From Medakamo hakoo (Eukaryota; Chlorophyta; Trebouxiophyceae; Coccomyxaceae), in contig CP089462.1 in the NCBI GenBank assembly GCA_026636295.1, positions 1,302,001-1,366,000 on the forward strand: 64,000 nucleotides of DNA. The letters are read 5' to 3'. The translations under genes were made by a program, and so were the position numbers. Position 1 is the first letter of the stretch. Every line of letters begins with the position of its first letter. Below the pieces are notes generated by a model. That model saw only the letters and a program-made list of their open reading frames with translations, searched no databases and was not told where the DNA came from. This document shows positions 9,670 through 17,929 of the stretch, piece by piece.

Positions 9670-11994
9670 TCACAACTTTGACCGCGCCGCCCGGGCTTTG
9701 GCCCGCTCGCTCGGCGCGAGCAGCGGGCGCAGCACGCCACTCCACCCCGGCCCCTCCTCCGTCGCGTTGAAAGGCGCCCGGTCCGCGGCTTCGCGCAGGC
9801 GGCGGTACACGTCGCCGTCAGCCGCGCCAATGGCGGAGTTGAGCAAATAGTCCGGCAGGCCGAACGCGTCGACCAGGGCGACGGCGTCCGGGCGGAGGGC
9901 GGCCAGCACGGAAAACTGGGCCTCGCGCGCGGCCGCGCCCCACCCGCGGCCGACGACGCCCGCGTCCAGCAAGTCGCCCGCGCCGTCGGCGGCCAAGCGC
10001 AGGGCAAAGAGGGCGGACAGGCGGCGTAAAGCCGCCAGGGCCGGAGGCGGCAGGGCCGCGTCCGCTTCGGCCGCGTCGAGGGCCGACTCAAAGGTGGCGG
10101 CCAGGACCGCCTCGCAGTGCGCGCGCGCCGCGGCCACGAGCGACGCGGCGCGCCCCGACCAGGCGGGGCCCTCAAACGACGGCGCCGTCCCGCCGGACGC
10201 CGCCAGCAGCCCGGCGGCCGCGGCCGCGACGGCCACGCCCGCCCGGGCGCGTAGCAGAGCGACGACGCCGGACGTGGTGGGCGGCACGGCCGTCAGCGGG
10301 CCGCTGGAGGAGGAGGCGCCGGCCAGGGCCGCGCCGACGGCGGCCAGCCCGCGGCCCGCCGCGGCGGCCGCCGGCCCCAAGTACGCGACGGGCGCCGACA
10401 GCGTCCCCGCCCCCCCGCCCGCGGCGGCCCTGTAAAACGCTTTCACCAGGTACCGCGCCGTCTGCAGGCACATGACGTCGTTGTCGCCCTCCCACGTCAC
10501 GTTCTGGACGTAGTTGAGGAAAATGGCCGGCAGGCCGGACAGGGCCGAGTACCCGTGCCCGCCGCACGCCCGCCGCGCCGCCTCCGCCCCGTCGGACGCC
10601 ATCCAGGTGGACAGGGCCTTCATGCCTGCCAGCAGGCCGTGCAGGTCGGGCAGGCCGCCAAAGTCGCCCCGGTCGCGGGCGGCCTCAAAGGCGCGGTACT
10701 GGGCCATGGCCGCCTGGCCCTGGAAGATGAGCGCGTACGCGCCCGCGACGAGCGGCAGCAGCGCCCCGCCCACGTTTTGGTAGTCCAGGACCTGGGCCTC
10801 GGGAGCGCCGGGCGCCGGCGCGGTCTGGCGCCGCACGGCCGCGTACCGGACGGCAATGGTGGCGGCCCGGGCCAGCACCCAGCCGGCCTCCTCCACGATC
10901 GTCGCGCGCACAAAGACCATCGTCGCGTACGACGCCTTTTCGTTGCCGGGCGGGGGCGGGGTGTAGGACCCGTCCGGCCCCACGGCCGCGAAGCGGGACA
11001 GCATGCGGTCGGCGGGGACGGACACGTGGTCCAGCGCCAAGTACCCGTTGTCGACGGAGCCAAAGCCAAACTTGTCGCCAATGTCGCCGACCGACACGCC
11101 CGGCAGCGGGCGGTGGTTTTCCAGGTCACGCACCTGGACGATGAAGGCGTGCGGGCCGCGGTCCGTCCCGCCCGTGAACAGGCGGGCCATGACGACGGCG
11201 TGCGTGGCCGTCTTGCCCAGGCCGCCGGGCCACCACTTGGTCGCGGACAGCGTGGGCGTGTGCAGGATGAAGGCCCGCGTGGCCGGGTCGTACACCGCGA
11301 CCGTCTCCAACCCGCGCACGTACGTGCCGTGCCCCAGCTCCGTCTGGGCGTACGTCCCGACCAGTTGCAGGTTGAGGGCCCGCGGCAGCCATTCCGCCTG
11401 CTGGTCGGGCGAGCCCTGGGACAGGAGCGTGGGGATGAACATGCCCAGGTGGAGCTCGAAGCCCGACGGCAGGGCGAGCAGCTTGCGCGCGGCGAGCGCG
11501 TCGTCGTACGTCATGCCCCCGTCCCGGGCGGCCCTGTACGTCGCCAGCGCGGCTTCCAGGCCCTTGACGTACTGGGCTTCGCGGGTCAGGAAGGGGCGGT
11601 CGGCCTTGGAGCCCCAGGGCGTGGACTCGAGTTTGGAGGCGAGGGCGTGCCTGGTGGGAGAAGAGAGAGAGAGAGGGGGGTGGGCGTGGGGGTGGGGAAG
11701 GTGCGACGGCGCGGGAGTGTGTGTGCGCGGGGGGCGCGCCGCCGCCGCCGCCTCCCCTCCTGCCGCACGCACGCCCCCGCACCCCTCTCCACCATTCCTC
11801 ACGCACATGCTGGCCACCTTGTCCGCGCCCCCATGCAGAAAGGCCGCGACGCCGGCCGGGTCGAAGGACGCGCGCGCGCGTTCCGACTTCATGTCTGCCG
11901 AAGGCTCGACGTGCGTGGCCAGTACTTTCGAAGCAGCCGCCGCGACCAAGGCGCGGCCTGGCGCGGTGACGGCGAGGTGGGCCTGGTCCGCCAT
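9670..11994 (-). CDS. Peroxisomal acyl-CoA oxidase with PTS1 (-SKL)
   Basis: Flavoenzyme of the first peroxisomal beta-oxidation step: acyl-CoA + O2 gives trans-2-enoyl-CoA + H2O2. Exons are 11807-11994 and 9670-11650; intron 11651-11806 starts GTGCGT and ends CCACCAG, and splicing gives VASM-HALASKLES. The product is 722 residues. Family motifs in order: FELHLGMFIPTLLSQG, the flavin-contact block YAQTELGHGTYVRGLET, KWWPGGLGKTATHAVV, the RACGGHGYSALSGLP block and VTWEGDNDVMCLQTARYL, where the Glu at about residue 449 is the expected catalytic base. It closest resembles the ACX1 type. The last residues are RSKL followed by TGA, a canonical type 1 peroxisomal signal. It is divergent from the carrier gene at 12101 across a 106-bp spacer, so the two may be co-regulated. 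Confidence 0.95.
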   Translation of the reverse strand: MADQAHLAVTAPGRALVAAAASKVLATHVEPSADMKSERARASFDPAGVAAFLHGGADKVASMCVRNGGEGCGGVRAAGGEAAAAARPPRTHTPAPSHLPHPHAHPPLSLSSPTRHALASKLESTPWGSKADRPFLTREAQYVKGLEAALATYRAARDGGMTYDDALAARKLLALPSGFELHLGMFIPTLLSQGSPDQQAEWLPRALNLQLVGTYAQTELGHGTYVRGLETVAVYDPATRAFILHTPTLSATKWWPGGLGKTATHAVVMARLFTGGTDRGPHAFIVQVRDLENHRPLPGVSVGDIGDKFGFGSVDNGYLALDHVSVPADRMLSRFAAVGPDGSYTPPPPGNEKASYATMVFVRATIVEEAGWVLARAATIAVRYAAVRRQTAPAPGAPEAQVLDYQNVGGALLPLVAGAYALIFQGQAAMAQYRAFEAARDRGDFGGLPDLHGLLAGMKALSTWMASDGAEAARRACGGHGYSALSGLPAIFLNYVQNVTWEGDNDVMCLQTARYLVKAFYRAAAGGGAGTLSAPVAYLGPAAAAAGRGLAAVGAALAGASSSSGPLTAVPPTTSGVVALLRARAGVAVAAAAAGLLAASGGTAPSFEGPAWSGRAASLVAAARAHCEAVLAATFESALDAAEADAALPPPALAALRRLSALFALRLAADGAGDLLDAGVVGRGWGAAAREAQFSVLAALRPDAVALVDAFGLPDYLLNSAIGAADGDVYRRLREAADRAPFNATEEGPGWSGVLRPLLAPSERAKARAARSKL

Positions 11995-12100
11995 GGGTGA
12001 TGGCGCACGCGTGCAGGAGCGCCCGCACGGGCGGGCCGAACCACGAAAAGGAAAAGTGAAAGGGGGGGCGCGCCGCGGCTTCACACTCGGGCCAAAAACC
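11995..12100. promoter_or_regulatory. Bidirectional promoter, acyl-CoA oxidase / carrier
   Basis: Only 106 bp separate the start codons of two divergent genes, so both 5' leaders and core promoters must lie here or overlap the coding ends. No TATA box is visible. An A-rich block near 12045-12060 is the only break in the GC-rich sequence. Confidence 0.5.
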
Positions 12101-13260
12101 ATGAGCGCGGACGCGGCAGCGGCCGCTCCGGCGGCGGCTTTACTGCCGCCCGCGGCCGTCTACAAGCGCCGCGCCACGCCCCTCCAACACACTCTGATCG
12201 GCGGCGGAGCTGGTGTGCTCGAAGTGTGCATCATGCAACCGACCGTGTGCGTGAAGAACGCGCTGCAGGTGCGTGCGAGTGTCGGCGTCGGAGACAGACG
12301 GGCGCGAGCGTTGACCTGCCCGCGCATTTCCCTCTCACGCCACGCCTGCCCGCTTCTCCCATCTCCCCGACAGTCCGGCCGACCGGTACCCTGGACCAGC
12401 CCACGCGCCATGTACCGGGGCCTGGCGGTGAGTGGTTGTGTGCGTGCGTGTGTGTGGAGGGAGGGACGATGAAAGGAAAGAGCAGCGTGCGTGGAGGCCC
12501 GCCGACGCTGCGGCGCCCCGCCCACTCACCCTCTCCCCCCCGGCCCCGCCCCCCTCCGACACGCCAAAAGATCAACGCGACCTCCTTCGCGCCCATCACC
12601 GCCATCCAGTTTGGTGCCAACCGGGCCTACGAACAAGCGCTCTGCGGCCTGGGCGTGGCCAAACCGGGCGACTCGCCGGCCGCGACGCTGGGCGCGGCGG
12701 CGGCCGCCGGCGCGACGTCGACGCTCGTCGGCAACCCGGCCGAACTGGTCATGATCCGCCAGCAGCAGCACGGCACGTCCCTGGCGGCCGCGGCGCGGGA
12801 CGTGTGGGTCCGGTTCGGCCCGGCCGGCTTCTTCAGGGCGCAGTCCATGGCCCTGGGCCGGGAGAGCGTGTACGCCGCGTGCTACCTGGGCCTGTGCCCG
12901 CTCCTCGCCGCGCGCCTGGAGGCCGGGCGGGCCGGCGGCGGCGGCGGCGCCTCGCCCCCCGCCCCGCACGGCGCGTCCCTCGTGCTGGCGGGGACGGCCG
13001 CCGGCCTCGTCGCGGCGGTGGGGTCCCAGCCCTTTGACACGGTGAAGACGCGGATGCAGGCGTACCTGGGCGACCCGACCCGCCCCGGTTACGCGAGCAC
13101 CGCGCGCGCGGCCGCGGCCGCTGCCATCGCCGACGGCGGCGGCAAGGTCTCCGCCCTCTGGGCGGGCCTCCTGCCGCGTGGGTTCAGGATTGTGGGCGCG
13201 ACCATCATCCTGCAGGCGGTGCGGAGCGCGGCGCTGGCCCGCATCGAAGGAGGGGAGTGA
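12101..13260 (+). CDS. Mitochondrial carrier family (SLC25) transporter
   Basis: About 303 residues in three exons: 12101-12268, 12374-12427 and 12571-13260, all phase 0. The three-repeat carrier architecture is visible. The first repeat has a degenerate signature (QPTVCVKNALQ, Pro and Lys kept, acid lost). The second has GNPAELVMIRQQQ and the third the canonical QPFDTVKTRMQ near residue 227. Other carrier features are MYRGLA, GPAGFFRAQSMALGRES and the closing SALWAGLLPRGFRIVGATI. A basic Ala-rich N-terminus precedes repeat one. The substrate cannot be read from the sequence. Its head-to-head position with a peroxisomal oxidase makes a peroxisomal nucleotide, cofactor or acyl substrate possible, since some members of this family sit in peroxisomes, but that is inference. 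Confidence 0.85.
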
Positions 13261-13400
13261 GCGAGGGATGAGGAGGGTCTTGTCTCGCCTCCCAGGCGCG
13301 ACAAGACTTTTTTTTTGTGTCCCCGCCCGCCCCGCCCCGCCCACCCCGTCTGTGTGATTTTTTTTCTTTGTTGTAGAGAGAGCGAGACGGCGTCGCCATG

Positions 13401-13418
13401 TTTTTTTTTTTTTTTTTT
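13401..13418. repeat. Oligo(dT)18 tract at a stop codon
   Basis: Eighteen T in a row on the plus strand. Its last T is part of the TGA stop of the minus-strand gene at 13418, so in that gene's sense the stop is followed directly by A17. Such an abrupt A tract in a very GC-rich genome is striking. A similar T run lies at about 659-674, downstream of LSM12. Confidence 0.8.
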
Positions 13419-14493
13419 CAAGTCGCACCACCGCCTCCCTTCCCCGTCAGCAGTCCCCACCGGTACCGGGCATCGTCTGCCACCGAGACTTTGCCGTGCC
13501 ACCGCCGCAGGGCGCGGGCCAGGTCGATGGGCGGCGCACGCCCCCCACCGCCGCCGCCGCCGCGCCTGCCCACCAGCCACGCGTCCAGCCGCGCGCCCGC
13601 GGCCAGCCACGCCACCCGCAGCCCCCACACCCGGGGGCGCAGGGCCGCCCACGCCCGGACGAGGGCGTACCGCACCGGCTCGGGCGTGCCCACGTTCCAG
13701 GCCCAGGCGAGCCAGTACGCGGCCATGGCCCGCGCCGAGGGGCGGGCCGTCTTGACGGCGGACCGGGCGATGCGATAGGTGGGCCCGTCCGCCGTCACGT
13801 CGGCCAGGTCGACGCCCGCAGCGGCGGCGACGGCGGCGGCGCCGCCCTTGCCCGCCGCCGCGGCGGCGGCGACGCGCCACGCGCCCCGCACCTCCGCCGC
13901 CATCAGCCGCACCCAGGTCGCATAGTTCTCGCGTTTGATGGACGCCAGCGCCCGGTACTTGTTGTACGCGGGCACCGTGCGGACCGTGCCCTTTTGCGCC
14001 GTCAAAAAACCGGATTGTTTGGCCTCGTCGGAGCCTGGCGCGCCCGCCTCGGCGGCCCAGGCGGCCGCGGCCGCTGCTGCAGCGGGTGAAGAGAGCGGCG
14101 GCAGGCCGGGCGGGTCCGTGGGCAGGGTCAGCGGTGGGGCGTTGCCGGGCGTCGTGCCGTCGGTCGTGTCTGGTGACTGCGTCGCGGCCGTCCGGACCGG
14201 CGGGCGGCGGCGGGCGGGGCAGGGCGGCCTGGAGAGAGGGAGTGGTGGGGTTGGTTATTCGGCGGGGGGGCGGGCGGCTTTGTCGGCAGTCGAAAAGGAA
14301 AACGAGAGTGTGCGGGTGTTTCAGGCGCAGCAGCACCACTCCCCACGCATCTCCGGCGAGCTCCCTGGTCTCACCTAGCACCTGTCCAGGCGGCGCGGGC
14401 GGTGCGTGTGGGCACGAACGCGCGTGGCAGTGGCGCACTCGTGGACGCGACGGCTGCCGATGTGGTCGGCGCGCGGGCGAGGGGCGGCCGCAT
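13418..14493 (-). CDS. Unknown protein with transit-peptide-like N-terminus
   Basis: About 309 residues. Exons are 14375-14493 and 13418-14228; intron 14229-14374 has donor GTGAGA and acceptor CTCTCCAG and joins in phase 2. The ATG at 14493 gives a long basic, Ser/Thr/Ala/Pro-rich leader without acids (MRPPLARAPTTSAAVASTSA), like a plastid or mitochondrial transit peptide. The best-conserved-looking part starts near residue 115: TAQKGTVRTVPAYNKYRAL, SIKRENYATWVRLMAAEVRG. A later stretch is rich in Trp and basic amphipathic helices (AMAAYWLAWAWNVGTP, YALVRAWAALRPRVWGLRVA). I recognise no family. A membrane-associated organelle protein would fit. The last residues are GGGGAT before TGA and an A17 tract. 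Confidence 0.6.
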
Positions 14494-15079
14494 GAGTGCC
14501 TGGCCTTTTGTTCTACGCGAGCGTGTAGCGTGTGCTTAGGACGGCGGACTAGGGGTTGCGCGCAGGGCGTGGTTGTGGGCGAGCTCTTAGTGGAGAGGGC
14601 TCGCGTCGAAACGAGGGAGTGAGGCGGGCGACCGCTCGTTTTTTGCGAGCAATTCAACGCACATGTGTTTTCGCCGGCGAGTGCAGCAGCAGCGTCTCGA
14701 AACCTCCGCTGACGGTCAGTGTTTTGCTTCAGGTAGAAGGACCGCTGTTTGAGCTTTCCAGCCGTGGGTGCGCAAACGCCGTGGGGAGCGCCAGTGCGGC
14801 GCAAACACTGCCCCGACCAAACCGTGGCTGCGGCTAGTTCGCCACCCCTTCTTTCTTCCCCACCCATCCGACCATCCCCGATGAAGAGAATGTTAGTAAT
14901 CGGAAACGCGCTCCCGCGTGCAGCCCATGATGCCCCACACCCTCCCCTCGAACCTGCCTCCGCGCTGTTTTTTCAAGCGCGCCCGTGGGCTTTGTTTTGA
15001 GACAAAGGGAGCGGTGGTTTGATGGGCGGGCTGCTAGACGCGGGAGCGCACACCCAGGGCTCCTGTGCTACAGACAGGC

Positions 15080-15109
15080 GGGAAGGCTGGCACGAGTGCC
15101 AGCCTTCCC
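15080..15109. repeat. Perfect 14-bp inverted repeat, 2-nt spacer
   Basis: Left arm 15080-15093 (GGGAAGGCTGGCAC) and right arm 15096-15109 are exact reverse complements separated by GA. The tiny loop makes a cruciform or a dimeric protein site more likely than an RNA hairpin. Confidence 0.85.
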
Positions 15110-15274
15110 CCAAACAAGCCCGTGTCGATTGATAAGGCGACTCTGCGAGGGGATGCTTGTTTTCTTTCCGTCTTTCGTGCTTTCATTTTCCAGGCGGAGG
15201 CGGGTGGTGGTTGCGAGGGCAGTCTCTCTCACGCCTTCCCTCTTTCCCACCCACGACACGCACACGCCACAGGT

Positions 15275-15296
15275 CTTCACATGCTCGCATGTGAAG
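15275..15296. repeat. Perfect 10-bp inverted repeat, 2-nt spacer
   Basis: Arms CTTCACATGC (15275-15284) and its exact reverse complement (15287-15296) are separated by TC. It is the second near-perfect palindrome of the same design within 200 bp, about 210 bp upstream of the ATG at 15504. Confidence 0.8.
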
Positions 15297-15503
15297 CGCA
15301 GGGGGGCTAGAGCGAAGGGGGGCAGTGTGGCGGCGTGTGTAGGCAGGCCGTGGAGAAAGAGTGGTGGCAGCTGCGCGGAGGGAGGAGAGGTGGGAGCGGG
15401 CAGGTGGGAGCGGGCGGGCGCGCGTGCACCCCACTCACACACCGCACACACAAGCACAGGGGACAAAAAGGCCTTTCGTGCCTCCCCCATTCTGTCGGAA
15501 AGC

Positions 15504-17291
15504 ATGCGACGTCCGTCACCCTTTGCAGGTGCAGCGGCCGTCGCCGGCCCCGTGGCCCCAGCCGCGGCGGCCTACGGCGGCGGCGACGGCGGCGGCGCCT
15601 CCACCCTCTCCAGTGCTCTCTCGGGCGGCCACAACCAGCCGCGCTCCATCCTGGCGGGGCTGGACTCCGGCTTCCGCATGGCGTCCGACCCAAGCCTGCG
15701 CGGCGGTGGCTACTTTTCTAGCGCGTGGCGGGGTGCACCCGGCTCCTACGACGGCGCGGACGCGGCCGCGAGTTCGCCGCTCGCTGCGGCGCATTTCGGC
15801 GCGAGCGGCCGGTCCGTCGCACACGGTCTCGCCGGCGGCGTCACCGCCCCCTCCTTCCGCCCGCCCCCCACGCACGCCAGTCCAGCCGGCAGCGCAGAGT
15901 CGTGTGAGGCCACGGTCGCGTTGATGGACGAGCTGTGGTGAGTTTGGCGGCCGCGCACAAAAAAGGAGAGCACATTTCTCTTTGCGGCTTGGTCAGGCCG
16001 GCGCGCGCGCGCGGCCGCCCTCACACCCCCCCGCCGCCCTCACGCCCCCCCTCCCTCACACGCCTTGCCCAGGTACGGCGCCGCCCTGCCCAGCCCGGCG
16101 GAAGCTGCTGCCTTAGCTGCAGCCGCCGCCGCGGCGCGCGCCCGACGCGCCCGCGCCGCCGCCGCCATCCGGGCGGCGGCCGCGGCCGCCGCGGCTGACG
16201 CGGCGCGCGGCAGCCCGGGGGGCGTCGCGCCGCCACCAGCCCTGCCGCCCGTCGCGGCCGTCCTGCGGGCGTCCGGGCTGACGCCGCTGCCGCCTGGACC
16301 ACCGCCGCCGCCGCCGCTGCCCCGGCCGACGACGCCGCCAGCCCAGGTCGCGGCGGCGGCAGGGCCGTCCGCCGCCGCCAGCGCCGCCGCGGCGGCGGCC
16401 CGTTCCCCCCACCCACGGAAAGCCTCCCTCCCCGTCACGGCGGCGGCCGGCGGCGGGGTGGGCGGCCCGCGCGCCGCGGCCGACCCGGTCGCCGCCGCAG
16501 CCAGCCGGCGGGCCGTGCGGGAGCGGGCCAAAGGCGCGGAGAATGGAGCGGCGGCGGCGGTCACGACCACGACCACCACCTCCACCTCTGACGACGCCGT
16601 CGCGGCGGCCGCCTGGCGGTGGCGGTTCACCCGGCGGTGGCGCCTGGAGCAGGCCCGCCCCCGCACCGACGGCGGTGACGGCCACGCGCCGCCGGCCGCC
16701 CAGGCAGCCGCAGCGGCGGCCGCGGCCGCGGCGACGGCCGCCGTCGGCGGCCCCGACGACGAGGGGCGGTCGTCGTGGGACGACGCCGTCAACTACCTGG
16801 CCGCCTGCGGGCCGGCCACGGCGCTGGCCCTGGCCCGCGCCGCGTCCAACGACGGCATGGGCGGGGCCGGGTCCGGCCTGGGCAGCATTGCGGAGGGGGC
16901 CGGCGGCGGCGGGCGCGGGCACCACCACCACCGCGGGTCCAGCGGGAGTGGCGGCGGGATCGGCGCCAACGGCTCGTTGGACCCGTCCTTGCTGCTGCTG
17001 GCGTCCGCGGGGTCCACGCCCGCGGGAGGAGGGCTGTCTGCGTCAGGGTCGGCGGGCGGGTGGGGCCTGCTGTCGGGGAGCGAAGCCGGCGGCGGCCGTG
17101 GCGGTGGCGGTGGTGGTGGGTCGCACCACCACCACCACCACCGCGGTGGCGGCGCCACGGGCCAGGCGACACGGGAACTCACGCGTGTCGCCCGCCGGGC
17201 GGCTGAGGTGCTGGCTCACCAGCGCCGCATTGAAGCCGCGTTAGACAGGGGGGCGGCTGCGGGCGGCGGTGCGCCAGCGGCGCCGGGTTAG
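15504..17291 (+). CDS. Low-complexity Ala/Gly-rich unknown protein
   Basis: Unrecognised, about 550 residues, exons 15504-15937 and 16073-17291 (donor GTGAGT, acceptor TTGCCCAG; TG|G makes a Trp, giving DELWYGAALPSPAEA). The N-terminal third is Gly/Ser-rich with a small ordered-looking part (SILAGLDSGFRMASDPSLRG, GYFSSAWRGAPGSYDG). After the junction comes an Ala/Arg helix, then Ala/Pro linkers, a short WRWRFTRRWRLEQARP stretch, His runs and a final basic helix (ATRELTRVARRAAEVLAHQR). The ATG is the first in frame, but a further upstream exon is possible. No family is suggested. The continuous open frame and proper splice phase argue it is real. Confidence 0.55.
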
Positions 17292-17366
17292 AACACGCAC
17301 AAATGAAAACACGTGTGATGAGAATTTTTTCTTCTTCTGTCCTTTTCTACCCAAAAAACAAAAACT

Positions 17367-17846
17367 CTAAGCCCACTCCAGCCAGACTTCGATGGCATGC
17401 TCGCCGTGCGGGTCTTCCACCCTGTCTGGGTTCGCTCGCTGCGCGTACTCCAAGGCCGGCCTTGGCGTGAGGGCGGAGGGCGGGAGGGTCAGGGGCGCGG
17501 CGGCCTCGTCGGCTGTCCAGGCGGACGTTGCCGTCCCGTCGACGGAGGCGGGGTCGGCCAGGCGGACGAGGGGTTGAAGCGTGACGGCGCCCGTCGCACC
17601 ATCCACCGCCAGGACGCGGGCCAGGCCGGTGGCGGCGCCGTCCCGCCATTCCACCGCATCCCATGCCTGGAGGTCGAGGTCGGGCGGCGGCGGTGGTTGC
17701 GCCGGCGCCGGCGACGACGCATGCGCCGCCGCACGCCGGCCCTGCTTGAGCCGCGCCTGCCCAGCCCTGGCGCCCACGCACGCTCGCCTGCTCAGCACAG
17801 GTGCCCGCATGACGAGCCAGAACGGGCCCGCGCGGAGAGAAAACAT
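17367..17846 (-). CDS. Small protein with mitochondrial-type presequence
   Basis: A 159-residue single-exon gene 83 bp downstream of TRAPPC8 on the same strand. I take the ATG at 17846 because it adds MFSLRAGPFWLVMRAPVLSR, an acid-free amphipathic basic leader typical of mitochondrial import; the ATG at 17810 is the alternative (147 residues). After a Pro-rich linker the mature part is compact and ordered-looking: DLQAWDAVEWRDGAATGLAR, VTLQPLVRLADPASVDGT, then the tail LEYAQRANPDRVEDPHGEHA and IEVWLEWA. The charged NPD-NPH-like C-terminus looks conserved, perhaps of a small respiratory-chain or ribosomal subunit, but I cannot name it. Confidence 0.6.
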   Translation of the reverse strand: MFSLRAGPFWLVMRAPVLSRRACVGARAGQARLKQGRRAAAHASSPAPAQPPPPPDLDLQAWDAVEWRDGAATGLARVLAVDGATGAVTLQPLVRLADPASVDGTATSAWTADEAAAPLTLPPSALTPRPALEYAQRANPDRVEDPHGEHAIEVWLEWA

Positions 17847-17929
17847 CAACTGGAAAACTATTTTGCAGACTGTTTGCGTGGGCGACAAGAAACACAGGGT
17901 CACTCCCCCCCATTCTTTCCACCCCCCCC

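Larger units (their letters stand above)
14494..15503. other. 1 kb intergenic spacer with hairpins
   Basis: Region between two divergent starts (14493 minus, 15504 plus). It is less GC-rich than its flanks and has no coding pattern I trust. It holds two perfect inverted repeats (15080-15109 and 15275-15296) and a weak acceptor-like CACACAAGCACAG at about 15458-15470, which could belong to an unseen 5' exon of the plus gene. It presumably contains both promoters. No tRNA or snRNA was found by eye. Confidence 0.5.
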
